A stretch of DNA of 64,000 nt, taken from positions 1,745,213-1,809,212 of the forward strand of contig NW_004450286.1 in NCBI RefSeq assembly GCF_000321225.1, in the 5' to 3' direction. A model generated the notes under the pieces. That model ran no database searches. It was not told the origin of the DNA and saw nothing but the letters and a program-made list of their open reading frames with translations. Positions within the stretch are counted from its first letter, which is position 1. Each line of letters begins with the position of its first letter. Both the position numbers and the translations under genes were made by a program. This stretch comes from Odobenus rosmarus divergens (Eukaryota > Chordata > Mammalia > Carnivora > Odobenidae). Of this stretch, positions 1 to 10,880 are shown piece by piece.

Positions 1-98
1 CCTTTTGATGGCTGCATAATATTCCATTGTGTATATATACCACATCTTCTTTATCCATTCATCTGTCGATGGACATCTTGGCTCTTTCCACAGCCATT
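1..98 (-). mobile_element. Young LINE-1 3' fragment, cut by window edge
   Basis: This is the reverse complement of the C-terminal end of LINE-1 ORF2, including the stretch that in sense reads as a 'ggaatattatgcagcc' motif. The same sequence occurs in sense at about 3660-3760, so the two copies form an inverted pair 3.6 kb apart. The homology stops near position 98, which is the 5'-truncation point of an element whose 3' end lies outside the window. The target-site duplication cannot be checked. Confidence 0.85.
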
Positions 99-850
99 AT
101 TTCTTTGAATACTCTTTTAGCCCCACTCTCTTTCTCTTCTTATCTTTGACTTGAATGATATGAATGTTGGATCTCTTGTTTTTGTCCCACAAGTTCCTGA
201 GACTGCTAAGAAAGAACACTTTCTTTCTCCATCTCTTTCTTTTTTTTAAAGATTTATTTATTTATCTTAGAGAGAGAACATGAACAGGGGGGAGTGGCAG
301 AAGGAGAGAGAGAGACTCTCAAGCAGACTCCACATTGAGCACAGAGCCTGACGTGGGGCTCAATCTCACGACCCTAAGATCATGACCTGAGCCGAAACTG
401 AGTCAGACGCTTAGCTGATTGAGCCACCCAGATGCCCCCTCTCCCTTTTATTAAATTCTGTTTTGTCTCTGTTGTTCAGTTTGGGTAAATTCTATTGAGC
501 TGTTCCCAAGTTCACTGATTCTATCCTCTTCATTATACTATTAAACTTACCATTGAGTTTTTATTTTCTGTTATTGCCTTCTTTTTCAGTTCTATAATTT
601 CTAGTTGTTTCTTTTCCTTCTTTGCTGTGATTTTTCCAACTTGTTTCAAGATAATTTACAATTGCTTGTTGAATCATTTTTATGATGGTTGCTTTAGAAA
701 TCTTCATCAGATAATTCCAACAGCTGATTTATCTTGGTGTTGTTATCAGTTGATTATCTTTTCTCATTGAAGTTACTATTTTCCTTGTTCATGGTGTGGT
801 TTGTAATTTTCTCTTCTTTTCTTTTTTTACTATTTAATATCTTTGGACAT
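99..850 (-). mobile_element. Ancient L1M-type remnant, split by a CAN SINE
   Basis: The T-rich sequence on both sides of the SINE at 246-437 reads as one diverged LINE-1-derived segment in antisense. It has the 'ttgaatgatatgaatgttgg' and 'ttctattgagctgtt' style blocks common in old mammalian L1 copies. A similar block recurs at 41.3-41.5 kb, also antisense. No coding potential survives. Family assignment is by pattern memory and the right edge is uncertain. Confidence 0.6.
246..437 (-). mobile_element. CAN SINE (tRNA-Lys-derived)
   Basis: On the minus strand it starts with the tRNA-like head (read here as the terminal 'gagccacccagatgcccc') and ends with the A-rich AAATAAAT/TCTTTAAA tail, which appears here as T-rich sequence from 241. 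It is inserted into the old L1 remnant. Confidence 0.92.
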
Positions 851-1340
851 GAAAAAATTTCATTATAACATAATCACAGGTGATAACTTTTACCAAGAAT
901 GGCCAAATATTCCCTCTGTTTGGGGATATTGTGCCACATCAGCAACAGCCAAGGAAAGATAAATGAGTGAAAGTGGATCCGTAATAGCCACGGAGAGCAG
1001 ATTTGTAAAGGGCTCCAGCCAATTGTGGCTGGAACAGTAGCCCAGCATTGTCATCAATATTAATTTATCAAAAGAAGCTCAAAATTTAGATTTTTGAGAG
1101 AGATCTCTTATTTTTTAAATATTGAAAATTCATTCTTTTTTTTCCCCCAAGAATTTTCTGGCCAAACAAGATTGGATTAGGCTTTTAGGAAGTCCATTTA
1201 CCCCTCAGATTTAGAAAGATTCTACAAGAGAAAAGGTATAGAAAATGCTGGGTATGCAATCAATCAAACTGGACATGTCACCCACTGAGTACACTGACAT
1301 GGCCAGTTCATTAAATGTACAATGCAACTTTCAGGGATGC
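851..1340. other. No gene seen; unassigned AT-rich sequence
   Basis: About 490 bases of AT-rich sequence with no recognised repeat, RNA gene or coding exon. The only open frames are short, with no family resemblance. Confidence 0.5.
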
Positions 1341-1445
1341 TGCTGTGAACTGAATGTTTGTGCACCTCACCCCACCCAAATTCATATGTTAATTCCCTAA
1401 ACCCCAATGTGAAGGCGTTTCTATATCCACCAAAAACATCCTTCA
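1341..1445 (+). mobile_element. MaLR-like LTR fragment
   Basis: The 'tgtgaactgaatgtttgtg' block followed by 'aaattcatatgtta' and 'ccccaatgtgaaggcg' resembles the 5' part of mammalian-apparent LTR retrotransposon (MaLR/MLT1-type) LTRs. Only about 100 bases survive. The assignment is from pattern memory. Confidence 0.55.
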
Positions 1446-1559
1446 AGTTGAGTATGAAATAAAGATATTAGATAAATGAAATCTGAGATAATTTGTCTCC
1501 AGTGAATCTGGGCTATAAGAAATGCTAATGGAGGCTCTTCTAACTAAAGGAAAATGACA

Positions 1560-3190
1560 CCTATCGATAACTCAGATCTACAGGAAGAAATGAAGAGCAC
1601 CAAAAGTTATAAATAAATAGGTAAATATAAAACGCTATGTTATTTTTTATTCTTGTGATTTCCTTAAAAGAGAATAGACTGTTGAAGCAGTAAAATAATA
1701 ATGTAAGAAAAGCAAAAACGATAATAATGCAAGGTAGATTTATAACACATGTAGAAGTAAAATACATCACAAACAGCACAAAGGATGGAGGGGACAGATA
1801 AATGGCTTCATATTGCTGGAAGGAAAGAATAAAAATAATAAAAAGATACAGAATTAAGAAGCAAATAGAGGAAATTTGATGGAATATTAAAAATATTTGA
1901 TCCAAAAGAAGGCAGAAAAAGAGAAGTGGAGTAACAAAAACTTGAAGGAACAAATGAAAAACAAGTAGCAAGATGTTAAACTTACACCCAACCACATCAT
2001 TAATTACACTAGAGGTAAACATATTACAAACTCCAATTAAAAGGCAGAGATGTCAGAAGCCCACCTATATACTGTCCATAAGAGAGATCATTTAAATATA
2101 AAATACAAATATGTGAAAATTAAATAGATGGAGAGATATACCATGTAAACACTGAATATAGAACATCAGGTGTGGCTATATTAATGTCAGACGATGTAGA
2201 TTTCAAGAAAGCTTATTACAAAAGATACAGAAAGCCATTCCATAAGATTTTAAAAAGGACAATTAATTAAGATATAACAATTCCTAAAATATATGAACTT
2301 AATAATAGCATTTCAACATTTATGAAGCCAAACTGAGAGAACAAAGGAAATAGACAAATCCACAATCATAACTAGAGATTTTAACATCCTCTCTCATTAA
2401 CTGATTGAAGAAGTAAACAAAAAAAGAAAAGAAAAGAAAAGAAAAAAGGTAGACAATCTCAATAACACTATTACCCAATTTGACTAAACTGACATTTACA
2501 GACTAACAACCACAAAATATAAATTAATTTCAAGTGCATATGGAACATTCAAGAAGGACCATATTTTAGACCATAAAATAAGTTTAAATAGATTTCAAAA
2601 GGTTGAAAATTTATAGACTATTTCTCTGGTCATGAAGGAATTAAATTAGAAATCAATAAACAATGAGATATCAGAAGGGGGAAAATAGAAATTAAATAAC
2701 ATACTTCCATATAACTCATGAGTCAAAGGAAAAAATCACAAGAGAAATAAAATATTTTGAACTAATAATGAAAACACAACATATCAAAATTTGTATTATG
2801 CAGATAAAGCAGTGTTTAGAGGGAAATGTACCACTTTAAATGCCTATATCATAAAATAATCAATTATCTAGGTTTTTACCTTAAGAAGCTAGAGAAAGTA
2901 AATGGAAGCAACTCAACCCTATGTAAATAGAGAACAAATAATAAGAGAAAAATTCAATGAAATAAAAAGAAACAAAGAAGAAGATGAATAGAGACAAAAG
3001 TCTGATCTTTGAAAAGATTAATAAAATTGATAAACCCCTAGCTAGACTTATTAAGAAGAAAGAGAGAACACAAAATACCAGTATCAAGAATGAAACGAGT
3101 GGTATCACTAGAGATCCTACAGACTTTAAAAGAATATTAAGGAAATATTTTGAACAGCTGTTAAAGATGAAATACCAATCTTAAACACTC
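1560..3190 (+). mobile_element. Ancient LINE-1 (L1M) ORF2 remnant
   Basis: A 1.6-kb sense L1 copy, A-rich and full of stops. Recognisable ORF2 blocks appear in order: the 'aattaaaaggcagag' region near 2035, the 'gatttcaagaaagc' region near 2198, the 'agcagtgtttagagggaaat' region near 2810, and the 'gaaaagattaataaaattga' region near 3010. The 66-codon open frame at 2984-3184 is a shred of reverse-transcriptase-flanking ORF2. The element is long dead, with no promoter or 3' end joined to it. Confidence 0.85.
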
Positions 3191-3229
3191 CTTCAGAAAA
3201 CAGAAGAGGAGGAAGCATTTCTGTATCAT

Positions 3230-4820
3230 TCAGGGTCCAATCAGGAGACAGAAACTACACAGTAATTCAAATGGTAATTTGAAGTTTAGTATAAAGAAGT
3301 ATTAACAGGAGATTGGGGGGGAAAAGGGAATTGTCCAGTAAGAGTCAACAAGAGACCTAAAGAATATAGGAATAGCAAACGTAAGGAGTAGCCACTATCT
3401 CTAGGGGCTGAGCTGGAGTGATGATAAAGATTCCCCTCCTTGAAAGGGGAACCCTCCTACACTGTTGGTGGGAATGCAATCTGGTGCAAACACTCTGGAA
3501 AACAGTATGGAGGTTCCTCAAAAAGTTGAAAATAGAGCTGCCATATGATCCAGCAATTGCACTACTGGGTATTTACCCCAAAGATACAAATGTAGGGATC
3601 CGAAGGGGTACGTGCACATCCGATGTTTATAGCAGCAATGTCCACAATAGCCAAACTGTGGAAAGAGCCAAGATGTCCATCGACAGATGAATGGATAAAG
3701 AAGATGTGGTATATATGTACAATGGAATATTATGCAGCCATCAAAAGGAATGAGATCTTGCCATTTGCAATGACGTGGATGGAACTGGAGGGTGTTATGC
3801 TGAGTGAAATAAGTCAATCAGAGAAAGACATGTATCATATGACCTCACTGATACGAGTAATTCCTAATCTCAGGAAACAAACTGAGGGTTGCTGGAGTGG
3901 GGGTGGGGTGGGAGGGATGGGGTGACTGGGTGATAGACACTGGGGAGGGTATGTGCTATGGTGAGCGCTGTGAATTGTGCAAGACTGTTGAATCACAGAC
4001 CTGTACCTCTGAAACAAATAATACATTATATGTTAAGAAAAAAAAAAAAAGAAGATAGGAGGGGAAGAATGACGGGGGGCGGAAACTGGAGGGGGAGACG
4101 AACCATGAGAGACGATGGACTCTGAAAAACAAACTGAGGGTTCTAGAGGGGAAGGGGGTGGGGGGATGGGTTAGCCTGGTGATGGGTATTAAAGAGGGCA
4201 CGTTCTGCATGGAGAACTGGGTATTATACACAAACAATGAATCATGGAACACTACATCAAAAACTAATGATGTAATGTATGGTGATTAACATAACAATAA
4301 AAAAATTTAAAGAAAAAAAAAGATCCCCCTCCTTGGGTTCAGACCCAGACCTCACTGGAGAGGACATGACATGACTCACTGGATGGTAGAGAGGGGGCTG
4401 GGATGCCCGAAGTGCCATGCTAGTGTGACATCAGGATGCAGAGGGAAGTCATCCACAGTGAGTTATGCCTTGGAGCTTGCTACCAAGTTGCTGGGGTGAC
4501 CATTGGTGGGAAGGTGCCTCACCAGCAGCACTGTATCGCCCCGCTGCCTGAGAAGGGACTGTTCCTGTAGCATGTGGCAGTCGACAGCTGGAGGAGCCTG
4601 CATGCTCATCTAGCTAAGCCCTAGAGAAAGCTCACTCTGCAGGAAAAGAAAACCCTTTACCCCTCCCATGTCCCACCAGCACCCTCTACTGACAAGGCTT
4701 AATGTGGTGCCCGCTGTTAATTATTTAATTACACGACCCACCATCTCCTTTATCACAGAGCGGGCAAAGAAGAATGGTTTTGGAGTTGAGAGGCAATAAA
4801 TTGATAACTGGCGCAGCCTC
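3230..4820. repeat. Unassigned ancient repeat, split by a young L1
   Basis: Sequence on both sides of the L1 insertion (3230-3425 and 4336-4820) reads like one old interspersed element. It contains a 'caatcaggagacagaaac' block on the left and a 'gaggcaataaattgataact' block near 4790. The family is not known to me. The two halves are joined by the target-site duplication of the intervening L1, so they were contiguous before that insertion. Confidence 0.4.
3443..4318 (+). mobile_element. Young 5'-truncated carnivore LINE-1 with TSD
   Basis: The element begins in the last part of ORF2 ('cactgttggtgggaatgc' near 3460). It passes the ORF2 C-terminal region and carries a long 3' UTR with an internal A-run near 4036-4048, G-rich blocks, and a terminal AATAAA/A-rich tail. 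It is flanked by a 17-bp target-site duplication: aaagattcccctccttg at 3426-3442 and the one-mismatch copy at 4319-4335. The internal A-run is part of the carnivore 3' UTR as I remember it, so this is read as one insertion, not two. ORF2 is truncated and non-functional. Confidence 0.88.
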
Positions 4821-5240
4821 CCCTTTCATTTTATGTGACCAGAAAGACTCTGATAACACAACCTGACAAAGACTACACAAGAAAATTACAGACCAATATC
4901 CTTCCTTGAACATAGATACAAAAATCCTTAACAAAACAATCGCAAATCAATCACAGCAATGTCTAAAAAGGATAATAATACATCAGAACTAAGTGGAGTT
5001 TACCCCAGCAACGCAAAGTTGGTTTTAAATTTTTAAAAACCAGTCAGTATAATTCACCACATTAAAGAATAAAGGAGGAAAATTATACAATCATCTTGAT
5101 AGATGCACAACAAGCATTTGACCAACTGTGACATTCGTTCACGATTTAGACTCTAAGTGAAGCAGACACTGAAGAGCATTTCTACCTGACAAAGGCCATC
5201 AATGACATTATACACGGTGGTGAAACTAGAGCCATGGAAG
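4821..5240 (+). mobile_element. Ancient L1M ORF2 fragment
   Basis: A diverged sense ORF2 segment. It includes the 'aagaaaattacagaccaata' block near 4880, 'aaaatccttaacaaaac' near 4921, and the 'gatagatgcacaacaagcat' block near 5099. It has multiple stops and indels. It is the same part of ORF2 that appears near 62.76-63.1 kb. Confidence 0.8.
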
Positions 5241-6389
5241 AGAAGTTTAAAAACTTAACTGATAAATGTGGTGCTGGAGATGCCACCTTAGATGGACAGG
5301 AAAGATGAGAAATGGCCTGATTTCTCTTCCTCCCACCCTTTCACCTCCCACCAGTGTCTCCTATTGGCTGATCCCAGGCAGAAACCGGTTCTCCTGAGAG
5401 CCCCAGAAACAGGCCATGGGAATCAGCTCCCTGCAACACAGAACAGAGCCAGGGAAAGGCAAAGAGGAGATCTGAGGGAAACCGGGAACTATTCCAGAGA
5501 TGCTGCCGGGAAATCTCCCATATCTCTTGGCAGAAGAGGGGAGGTTTGGCCCATCACAACCAGGGCAACTCATGGTGGTCCAGCCACATCTTCCTTCTGT
5601 CTCAACTCCGGAGGGCCTTCTGCTGCTAGTCTGGATTCTCTTCCTCAACCTATAATCCCTCTTCACACAGCGACCTGTTGAGTTGCCAAGCATACCTAAG
5701 TCTGACATACTTGGCAACCTAGCCCCACCTTACACCATGCCCCCTCCATCTTGCCTGACATTGAGATCACCCAGTCAACCACATCGTCTTGTGAGTCTGT
5801 CTGAACTCTGGGTGCCTTTGCTCATAGGGTCTCCAAGCCTAACATGGTAGGGACAGAGAGCTAAATTCCTCAAGTGGGTCACTGAGAGTGACAGAAAGTG
5901 GGGCTACTCTTGCTTCCTCTCTCTTGATTCCTGGACTCATGTGTTCTACCCTACTGAGTACACAGCACCATATAGAGTGTTGATCTTAGTATGTATATTA
6001 TGGTCCAGAGGATGGTCTCCCATCCTTGCTGACTTTGCGGTGCCTTCAGCTGGCATTCCAAGGCTCTCTTTGGCCAGCAGCTAGTGTCCTTGCAGCATTG
6101 CTGGAGTGTAAAATATGGACCATCAAGGACCAGCTGAAAAATAAGATCAAGTGGGAACTCCATAGTGTCTCCCTGCCCCATGCTCTGAGGTCTCACCACC
6201 CAGTCCGGGTGGGGGTAGTAATCTAAGTCTCATTTGCAGAGCCCTCTACTGCTTGTAGAGCACTTTCACCCACACACTACATTTGTAACAATACCGCTTT
6301 CTTACACCTATATAAAACATCCAACTCCCCTCATCAAGGTGCTTCACACATGATGTCTTACTCCCGCAGAATTGAGAGATCCTTCCCTT
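5241..6389. other. No gene seen; diverged sequence
   Basis: No coding exon or RNA gene is recognised. A 129-codon open frame at 5292-5681 has no family resemblance. A block at about 5310-5420 ('cctattggctgatcccag') resembles a common old mammalian repeat whose name I cannot give. The rest is unassigned. Confidence 0.4.
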
Positions 6390-7620
6390 GGTCTTCAGGA
6401 GAGCACACCCTTCTGGTGGTCCTCCTCCTTTTCTGGCCCTGCCCCCTCAATCTCCTTAGCTCCTCCTCCTCCTTTCTGCCTTTAAAAACTGGAGTTCCTA
6501 AGACTCATTCCTCGACCCTACTCTTCTTCATGCCATGCTCTTTCCCTAAACTAGCTCATCTACCCCCAAACTCTGGCTATACCCTGATGACTCACAAATA
6601 CACATCTTGAAAGACAAATACTGTATGATTTCACTCATATGTGGAATTTAAGAAACAAACAGATGAACATGGGGTTGGGGGTGGCAGGAAGAGAGAGGCA
6701 AACCAGAAAACAGACTCTTAACTATAGAAAACAAACTGGGGGTTGCTGGAGGGGAGGTGGGGGGGAATGGATTAAACAGGCAATGGGTATGAAGGAGCGC
6801 ACTTGCTGTGATGAGCACTGGGTGTTGTATGGAAGTGATGAATCACTAAATTTGACCTGAAACGAATATTACCCTGTATGCTAACTAACTGGAATTTAAA
6901 TAAAAACTTGAAGAAAAAAAAAAACACAAATACACATCTTCAGTCCAGACCCCCACCCAGACCTGTGGCCAGTAGTCCACTCAACATCTCCACCTGGATG
7001 TCTCAGAGGCACCAAACACAACATGTCTTCTGGGGAACTTCAGGCACCCCCATCATTTCTATCATCCCTTCCCTAATGCCCCATAGTCCATCTATTGCCA
7101 GACTCTGCCCACTCTCCCTTTCTCGGCTCAATCCACTCATCTCTCTCCATGCCCTGTCCCCTGGCAAGCCCCACCTTCTTTCACCCAGAAAAACCTCTTG
7201 GTTTCCCCTCTGTTGATGCCAATTTTCTCTTCACATACACACCGATCTTTTCATAAACGTGCATTACGAACATGTCAGTCCTCAGTTCATAACCACTTCC
7301 TGTTGCTCAGGGCAAAAACCCACAAAGCTCTGCTGGGCCCAGCCCAACCCTATCAAGTGGAGCCTGGCCAGCCCTCCAGCTTCACCTTGAACCTCTCTCC
7401 CTCCTTCTCAGTGCTCCCTCCACAGGCCCTTTCACTTTGTTCAATGCTCCTTCCTGCTTCAGGCTTTTAGGTATGTTGGTCCTTTCTCTAGGACACCTTC
7501 CCTGACCCAAGCTTTCATTGCACCCTAAAGCTTGTCCTTCACAGCTCTCGCCAGGCTCTGTTGTCATCTATTCATATGACTGCTTTGTTTAACATCTGCC
7601 TCTAGAGACCATGATGTTTT
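6390..7620 (+). mobile_element. L2 LINE remnant, split by a truncated L1
   Basis: The pyrimidine-rich left part (6390-6592) and right part (6941-7620) read as the non-coding 3' half of an L2 element in sense. The typical 'gacaccttccctgaccc' block is near 7490 and the last recognisable 3' sequence is near 7600. The L1 at 6609-6924 interrupts it. The open frames in this range (for example 6878-7216 and 7198-7470) are artefacts of low stop density. Confidence 0.6.
6609..6924 (+). mobile_element. 5'-truncated carnivore LINE-1 3' end with TSD
   Basis: About 315 bases of L1 3' UTR: the 'gatttcactcatatgtgg' start, G-rich block, 'gatgagcactgggtgttgta' block and A-rich tail. It is flanked by a perfect 16-bp duplication, cacaaatacacatctt, at 6593-6608 and 6925-6940. 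Confidence 0.9.
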
Positions 7621-7667
7621 GCTCTCCTACGCATCTCTCTCAATGACCCCGTGGCCAGTAACAGTAA

Positions 7668-7905
7668 CCCTCAATAAAGCATTAGCCTTGCTATGAGTTG
7701 GGCATTATTCTAAGTACTAGACATCTAGTAACTCATTTCATCCTATAACAACCCTAGAGGTGAGTACTATTACTGCCTCCATTTTATAGATAAAAGAATC
7801 AAAGCCAGAGAAATTAAATAATTTGTCCAATATCACAAAAAGCATAAGATCCATACATAGCCTGGATTCCAATCTACCTGGCTGGCTCCAGAGTCTGCTC
7901 CTGAT
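7668..7905 (-). mobile_element. MIR SINE
   Basis: Reverse-complement MIR: 'ctaagtactagacat', 'taactcatttcatcctataa', 'ccattttatagataaaag', 'aatttgtccaatatcacaaa', then the tRNA-like head near 7870-7905. Diverged, as expected for a pre-placental SINE. Confidence 0.82.
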
Positions 7906-8749
7906 CACTCCCTATTTGCCTCTTCATGGATGAGTGGGTGATGATTCCTACCTAGCAGAGAGGAGCAGTCTACAGTTCCACAGAGCTGGAGTTAGAACCC
8001 AGAGCCCAAGATTCATCCTGCCAGCCTTGGTTTCTGCATGTTGGCCTGTAGTGACCTCATCAAAAGCTTGTAAGCTAGTCATCTCCGGTCTGGCCCCAAC
8101 TCTGGTTTCGTATCAAAAGCACGGATTTGCTAAATGTGCAGACTCCTAGGCTACTAGGAGGGTATACTCTGGAATAGCAAGCTCAAAAGGGTTCTGGAAT
8201 TCCTGTAAACATCATTGGGTCCGTCTCACCACTAGACTCTGAACTCCTGAGGCAAGGACTGGATTTAACCCCAGTGCTGACACCAGTGTTTGGTGCTGTA
8301 TTCCTCAGGGAATACATGCTAAATGGCTGAAAGGCCTTCGTTTTGTTCATTTCATTCATTGACAACTTTTACTCAAAATTTGTCATTCACTCAAAGCCCA
8401 GGCATATCTCCATAGAAGATAATTTTCAGAAAAACCAGAAAGATTGCATGACTTGCCCAAAATTGCTCAGCAACCTTCAGACCACGAAGTCTTAATATTT
8501 GGGGAAGGGCACCATGAACCCCTTAGGTGACTTAATGAAACTGAATCTTCCCCTCAGAAAGATGTATGCACACACAGAATGTTGCCTGCCATCTTCTGGG
8601 ATTCACAGTCCATGAGTCCCCTAAACTGGAGTGACAAGGGTGGGGATGGACATTACACTGAAGATTTCCACTGTTGTCCAAGGAAAAGTTCGTATTTTCC
8701 AATAACTAAGCACGATAAGGACAATTGCTAATGGATTTCCCATTGATCA
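7906..8749. other. No gene seen; L2-like tail and unique DNA
   Basis: A stretch near 8215-8360 ('gactctgaactcctgaggca', then an AATAAATG-like end) resembles an L2 or MIR 3' tail in sense. The stretch near 8100-8160 faintly recalls MER5-type DNA transposon remnants. No coding exon is supported. Confidence 0.4.
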
Positions 8750-9000
8750 CTGGGCATATGGTCATCCAGGCTTCAGACTCCATTTCCCAGCTCCCCTTGC
8801 AGCTAAATGAAGCCATGTGATTAAGCACTAGCCAACGTGCAGATGTATATAACTTTTAGGTTGTGCCCTCAAAAGGAAGGATGTGCCTCCCTTTCTCTGC
8901 TTTCATTAGCCCCATCATCAGAGTTTACAGCAGCCATATAGGTCTGAGCAGCCCCTTCCACTCATTCCACATCCTGCCAGCCTCCAGATGCTCAGATCTC
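8750..9000. repeat. Unassigned ancient interspersed repeat
   Basis: The 'ccatttcccagctccccttg', 'gccatgtgattaagcac' and 'ccctcaaaaggaagga' blocks belong to a widespread old mammalian repeat whose family I cannot name with confidence. No coding content. Confidence 0.4.
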
Positions 9001-9184
9001 ACGTAACCTTCATCTTCCTGGACCCATGAAGCCAATCTCTATCAGACACCCACCATTTTCAATGTCCCTGCTAAATGCTCAACATGACACAGCTCCTGAT
9101 CTCAAGGACCCCATCCTCTTATGAGGGAGATACAGGACAAAGGACCTCCACATACCAGGCAGAGAATGATGGCTACCAAATGAG

Positions 9185-9345
9185 AGCAACTCAGAGCAAG
9201 GGCTCTGGGGCTTGATCATGGACTAATGGAAAGAGACTCAGGTTCTGACTTGGCCACCCTTGCAGAGTGGCCTTTGATAAGACATGTTTCCTTTCTGAGC
9301 CTCACTTCCCAATCAACTTGTCAATCATTTGTCAACTCAGTGTTG
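9185..9345 (+). mobile_element. Probable MIR SINE, diverged
   Basis: The order of blocks (gctctggggcttg; gactcaggttctgacttggcc; gataagacatgtttcctttc; tgagcctcacttcccaa) follows the MIR consensus in sense. Heavily diverged. Confidence 0.6.
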
Positions 9346-10079
9346 AGGACTAGAAGCCAGTGAAGGTCTTCCTCAGCCCTAACCTTCTGGTTCTCGGTAT
9401 TTCTCACAACACCTAGCACATCATGGGTTTGTGCTATTGTGCTATGATTCTTTAGGAGGGGACTGGTGTTCCTTTCAAGTCATTCATGTTAAGAACTGTA
9501 GCAATGAATTCCACCCATGGTCTTGAAGGCCTTCTGGGGCAGGTGACTCCCCAAATATGTTCTGCACAACTGAATAGTCATCCTAAGCCCTAAATAGCCT
9601 AAATCCCTGCTTTTCCAATTGAAACCACTTCCCACAGTCTAATCTCTGTGACTGTGGGGAACAGCTGGCCACCACCTTCTCCTAATGACCCTTCATAAAC
9701 ATTTATGAGACAGAGGTAAGGTGTGCCCAATTGACCTGGGCCATCTTGGTATCTGGGCAATTGCATTGACAGGAATTTGATTTGTAGTTTCCTGTGCAGA
9801 CCTGAAGCTCTGCATAAAAGTGCTCCCTTCCACACTTGCATCTACAAAGTGTACCCCACCCATCATATAAGGTTACATGCCAGGTTGCCTCCAAAGCCCG
9901 CTATGGTTTCTGGTGGACAAGAGTAAATGAGCCATATGCACACACCACCAGCTGGCTTCATTGATTAGTCCACACCCTCTTTTTTGGTAGTTGTTCTGCA
10001 AGAGTCTAACTGGATGGTGCTACAACCAGCTCACAGGGTGGGGGACCCACAACATAACAGAGAGCTAGGGTGGATGAGG
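9346..10079. other. No gene seen
   Basis: Single-copy-looking sequence without a recognised repeat, CpG cluster or coding exon. Open frames at 9599-9841 and 9703-9894 overlap on the same strand in different frames and have no recognisable domain. Confidence 0.45.
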
Positions 10080-10285
10080 CATAGACTTGGGGTCAGAAGA
10101 CCTAGATCCTTATTCCCTCTCCACCATACAAACTGGGTGCCCTGGGGTGAGTCACGTCAGCTCTCTAAAGCCTCAGTTTGTTCATACGTAAAATGGGCTG
10201 CTGAACTCTGACCATGTTGCCTCACTGGTTTGATGAGGAATATTAATGGGTGAGAACGTGCTGAACACAGACCTGTGTCTTAACT
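10080..10285 (+). mobile_element. MIR SINE
   Basis: Sense MIR blocks: 'ggggtcagaagacctagatc', 'tgccctggggtgagtcac', 'tctaaagcctcagtttgttc', 'gtaaaatgggctgctgaa' and a tail near 10260. Confidence 0.78.
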
Positions 10286-10459
10286 GTTGATGATCCTGCC
10301 ATGGCAGTTGCTTAAGATGGCAGGATTCAAATCGGAGGGGAGAGTGCAAGAAGAGTCACATATTAGAACTTTTAGTTATATTTATTTTTATTTCCTGGAT
10401 GCAAATTTCTTTGGAGGTATGTTTTATAATGTCTATATCATCAACGATTGTATTTGTAA

Positions 10460-10880
10460 ATGGTTGAACACTCACTACATGTTCATAGTGATTGCTTTAC
10501 AGGAATTAAAGTATTTAAGCCCCAGGAGGTGGGTACTCTATTATTATCCCCCTTTTTATTTTTTTAAAGATTTATTTATCTTAGGGCAGGGGGAGAGAGA
10601 AAGTAGGGGAAGGGGCAAGAGGGAAAGGAGGAGAGAGAATCCCAAGCAGACTCCATGGTGCTGAGCGTGGAGCCCAACGTGGGGCTTGATCCCATGACCC
10701 TGAGATCATGACCTGAGCCAAAACCAAGAGTCAGACGCTCAACGAACTGAGCCACCCAGGCGCTCCAATACCCTGTTTTATAGGGGAGAAAATGGAGGTG
10801 CCTCAGAGAGGTTGAGTCAATAGGCCAAGCTTACACAGCTACCAGGTGGTCCAATTTGGAACCCAGGGCGCATGGCTCAA
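10460..10880 (-). mobile_element. MIR SINE split by a CAN SINE
   Basis: The left arm, 10460-10550, has the inverted MIR tail ('gaacactcactacatgttc', then 'aggaggtgggtactctatta'). The right arm, 10767-10880, resumes with 'ttataggggagaaaatggag' and 'ccaagcttacacagctacca'. The CAN SINE at 10553-10766 lies between. Order of insertion: MIR first, CAN SINE later. Confidence 0.85.
10553..10766 (-). mobile_element. CAN SINE
   Basis: Minus-strand CAN SINE: T-rich start 'tttttaaagatttatttatc', body with 'gatcatgacctgagcc', and the head ending 'gagccacccaggcgctcc'. Nested in the MIR. Confidence 0.93.

Noticed and set aside
1561..2022. A 153-codon hydrophobic minus-strand frame looking like a membrane protein
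   Set aside because: It is the antisense of an A-rich L1 ORF2 remnant; T-rich antisense codes for Phe/Leu/Ile by composition.
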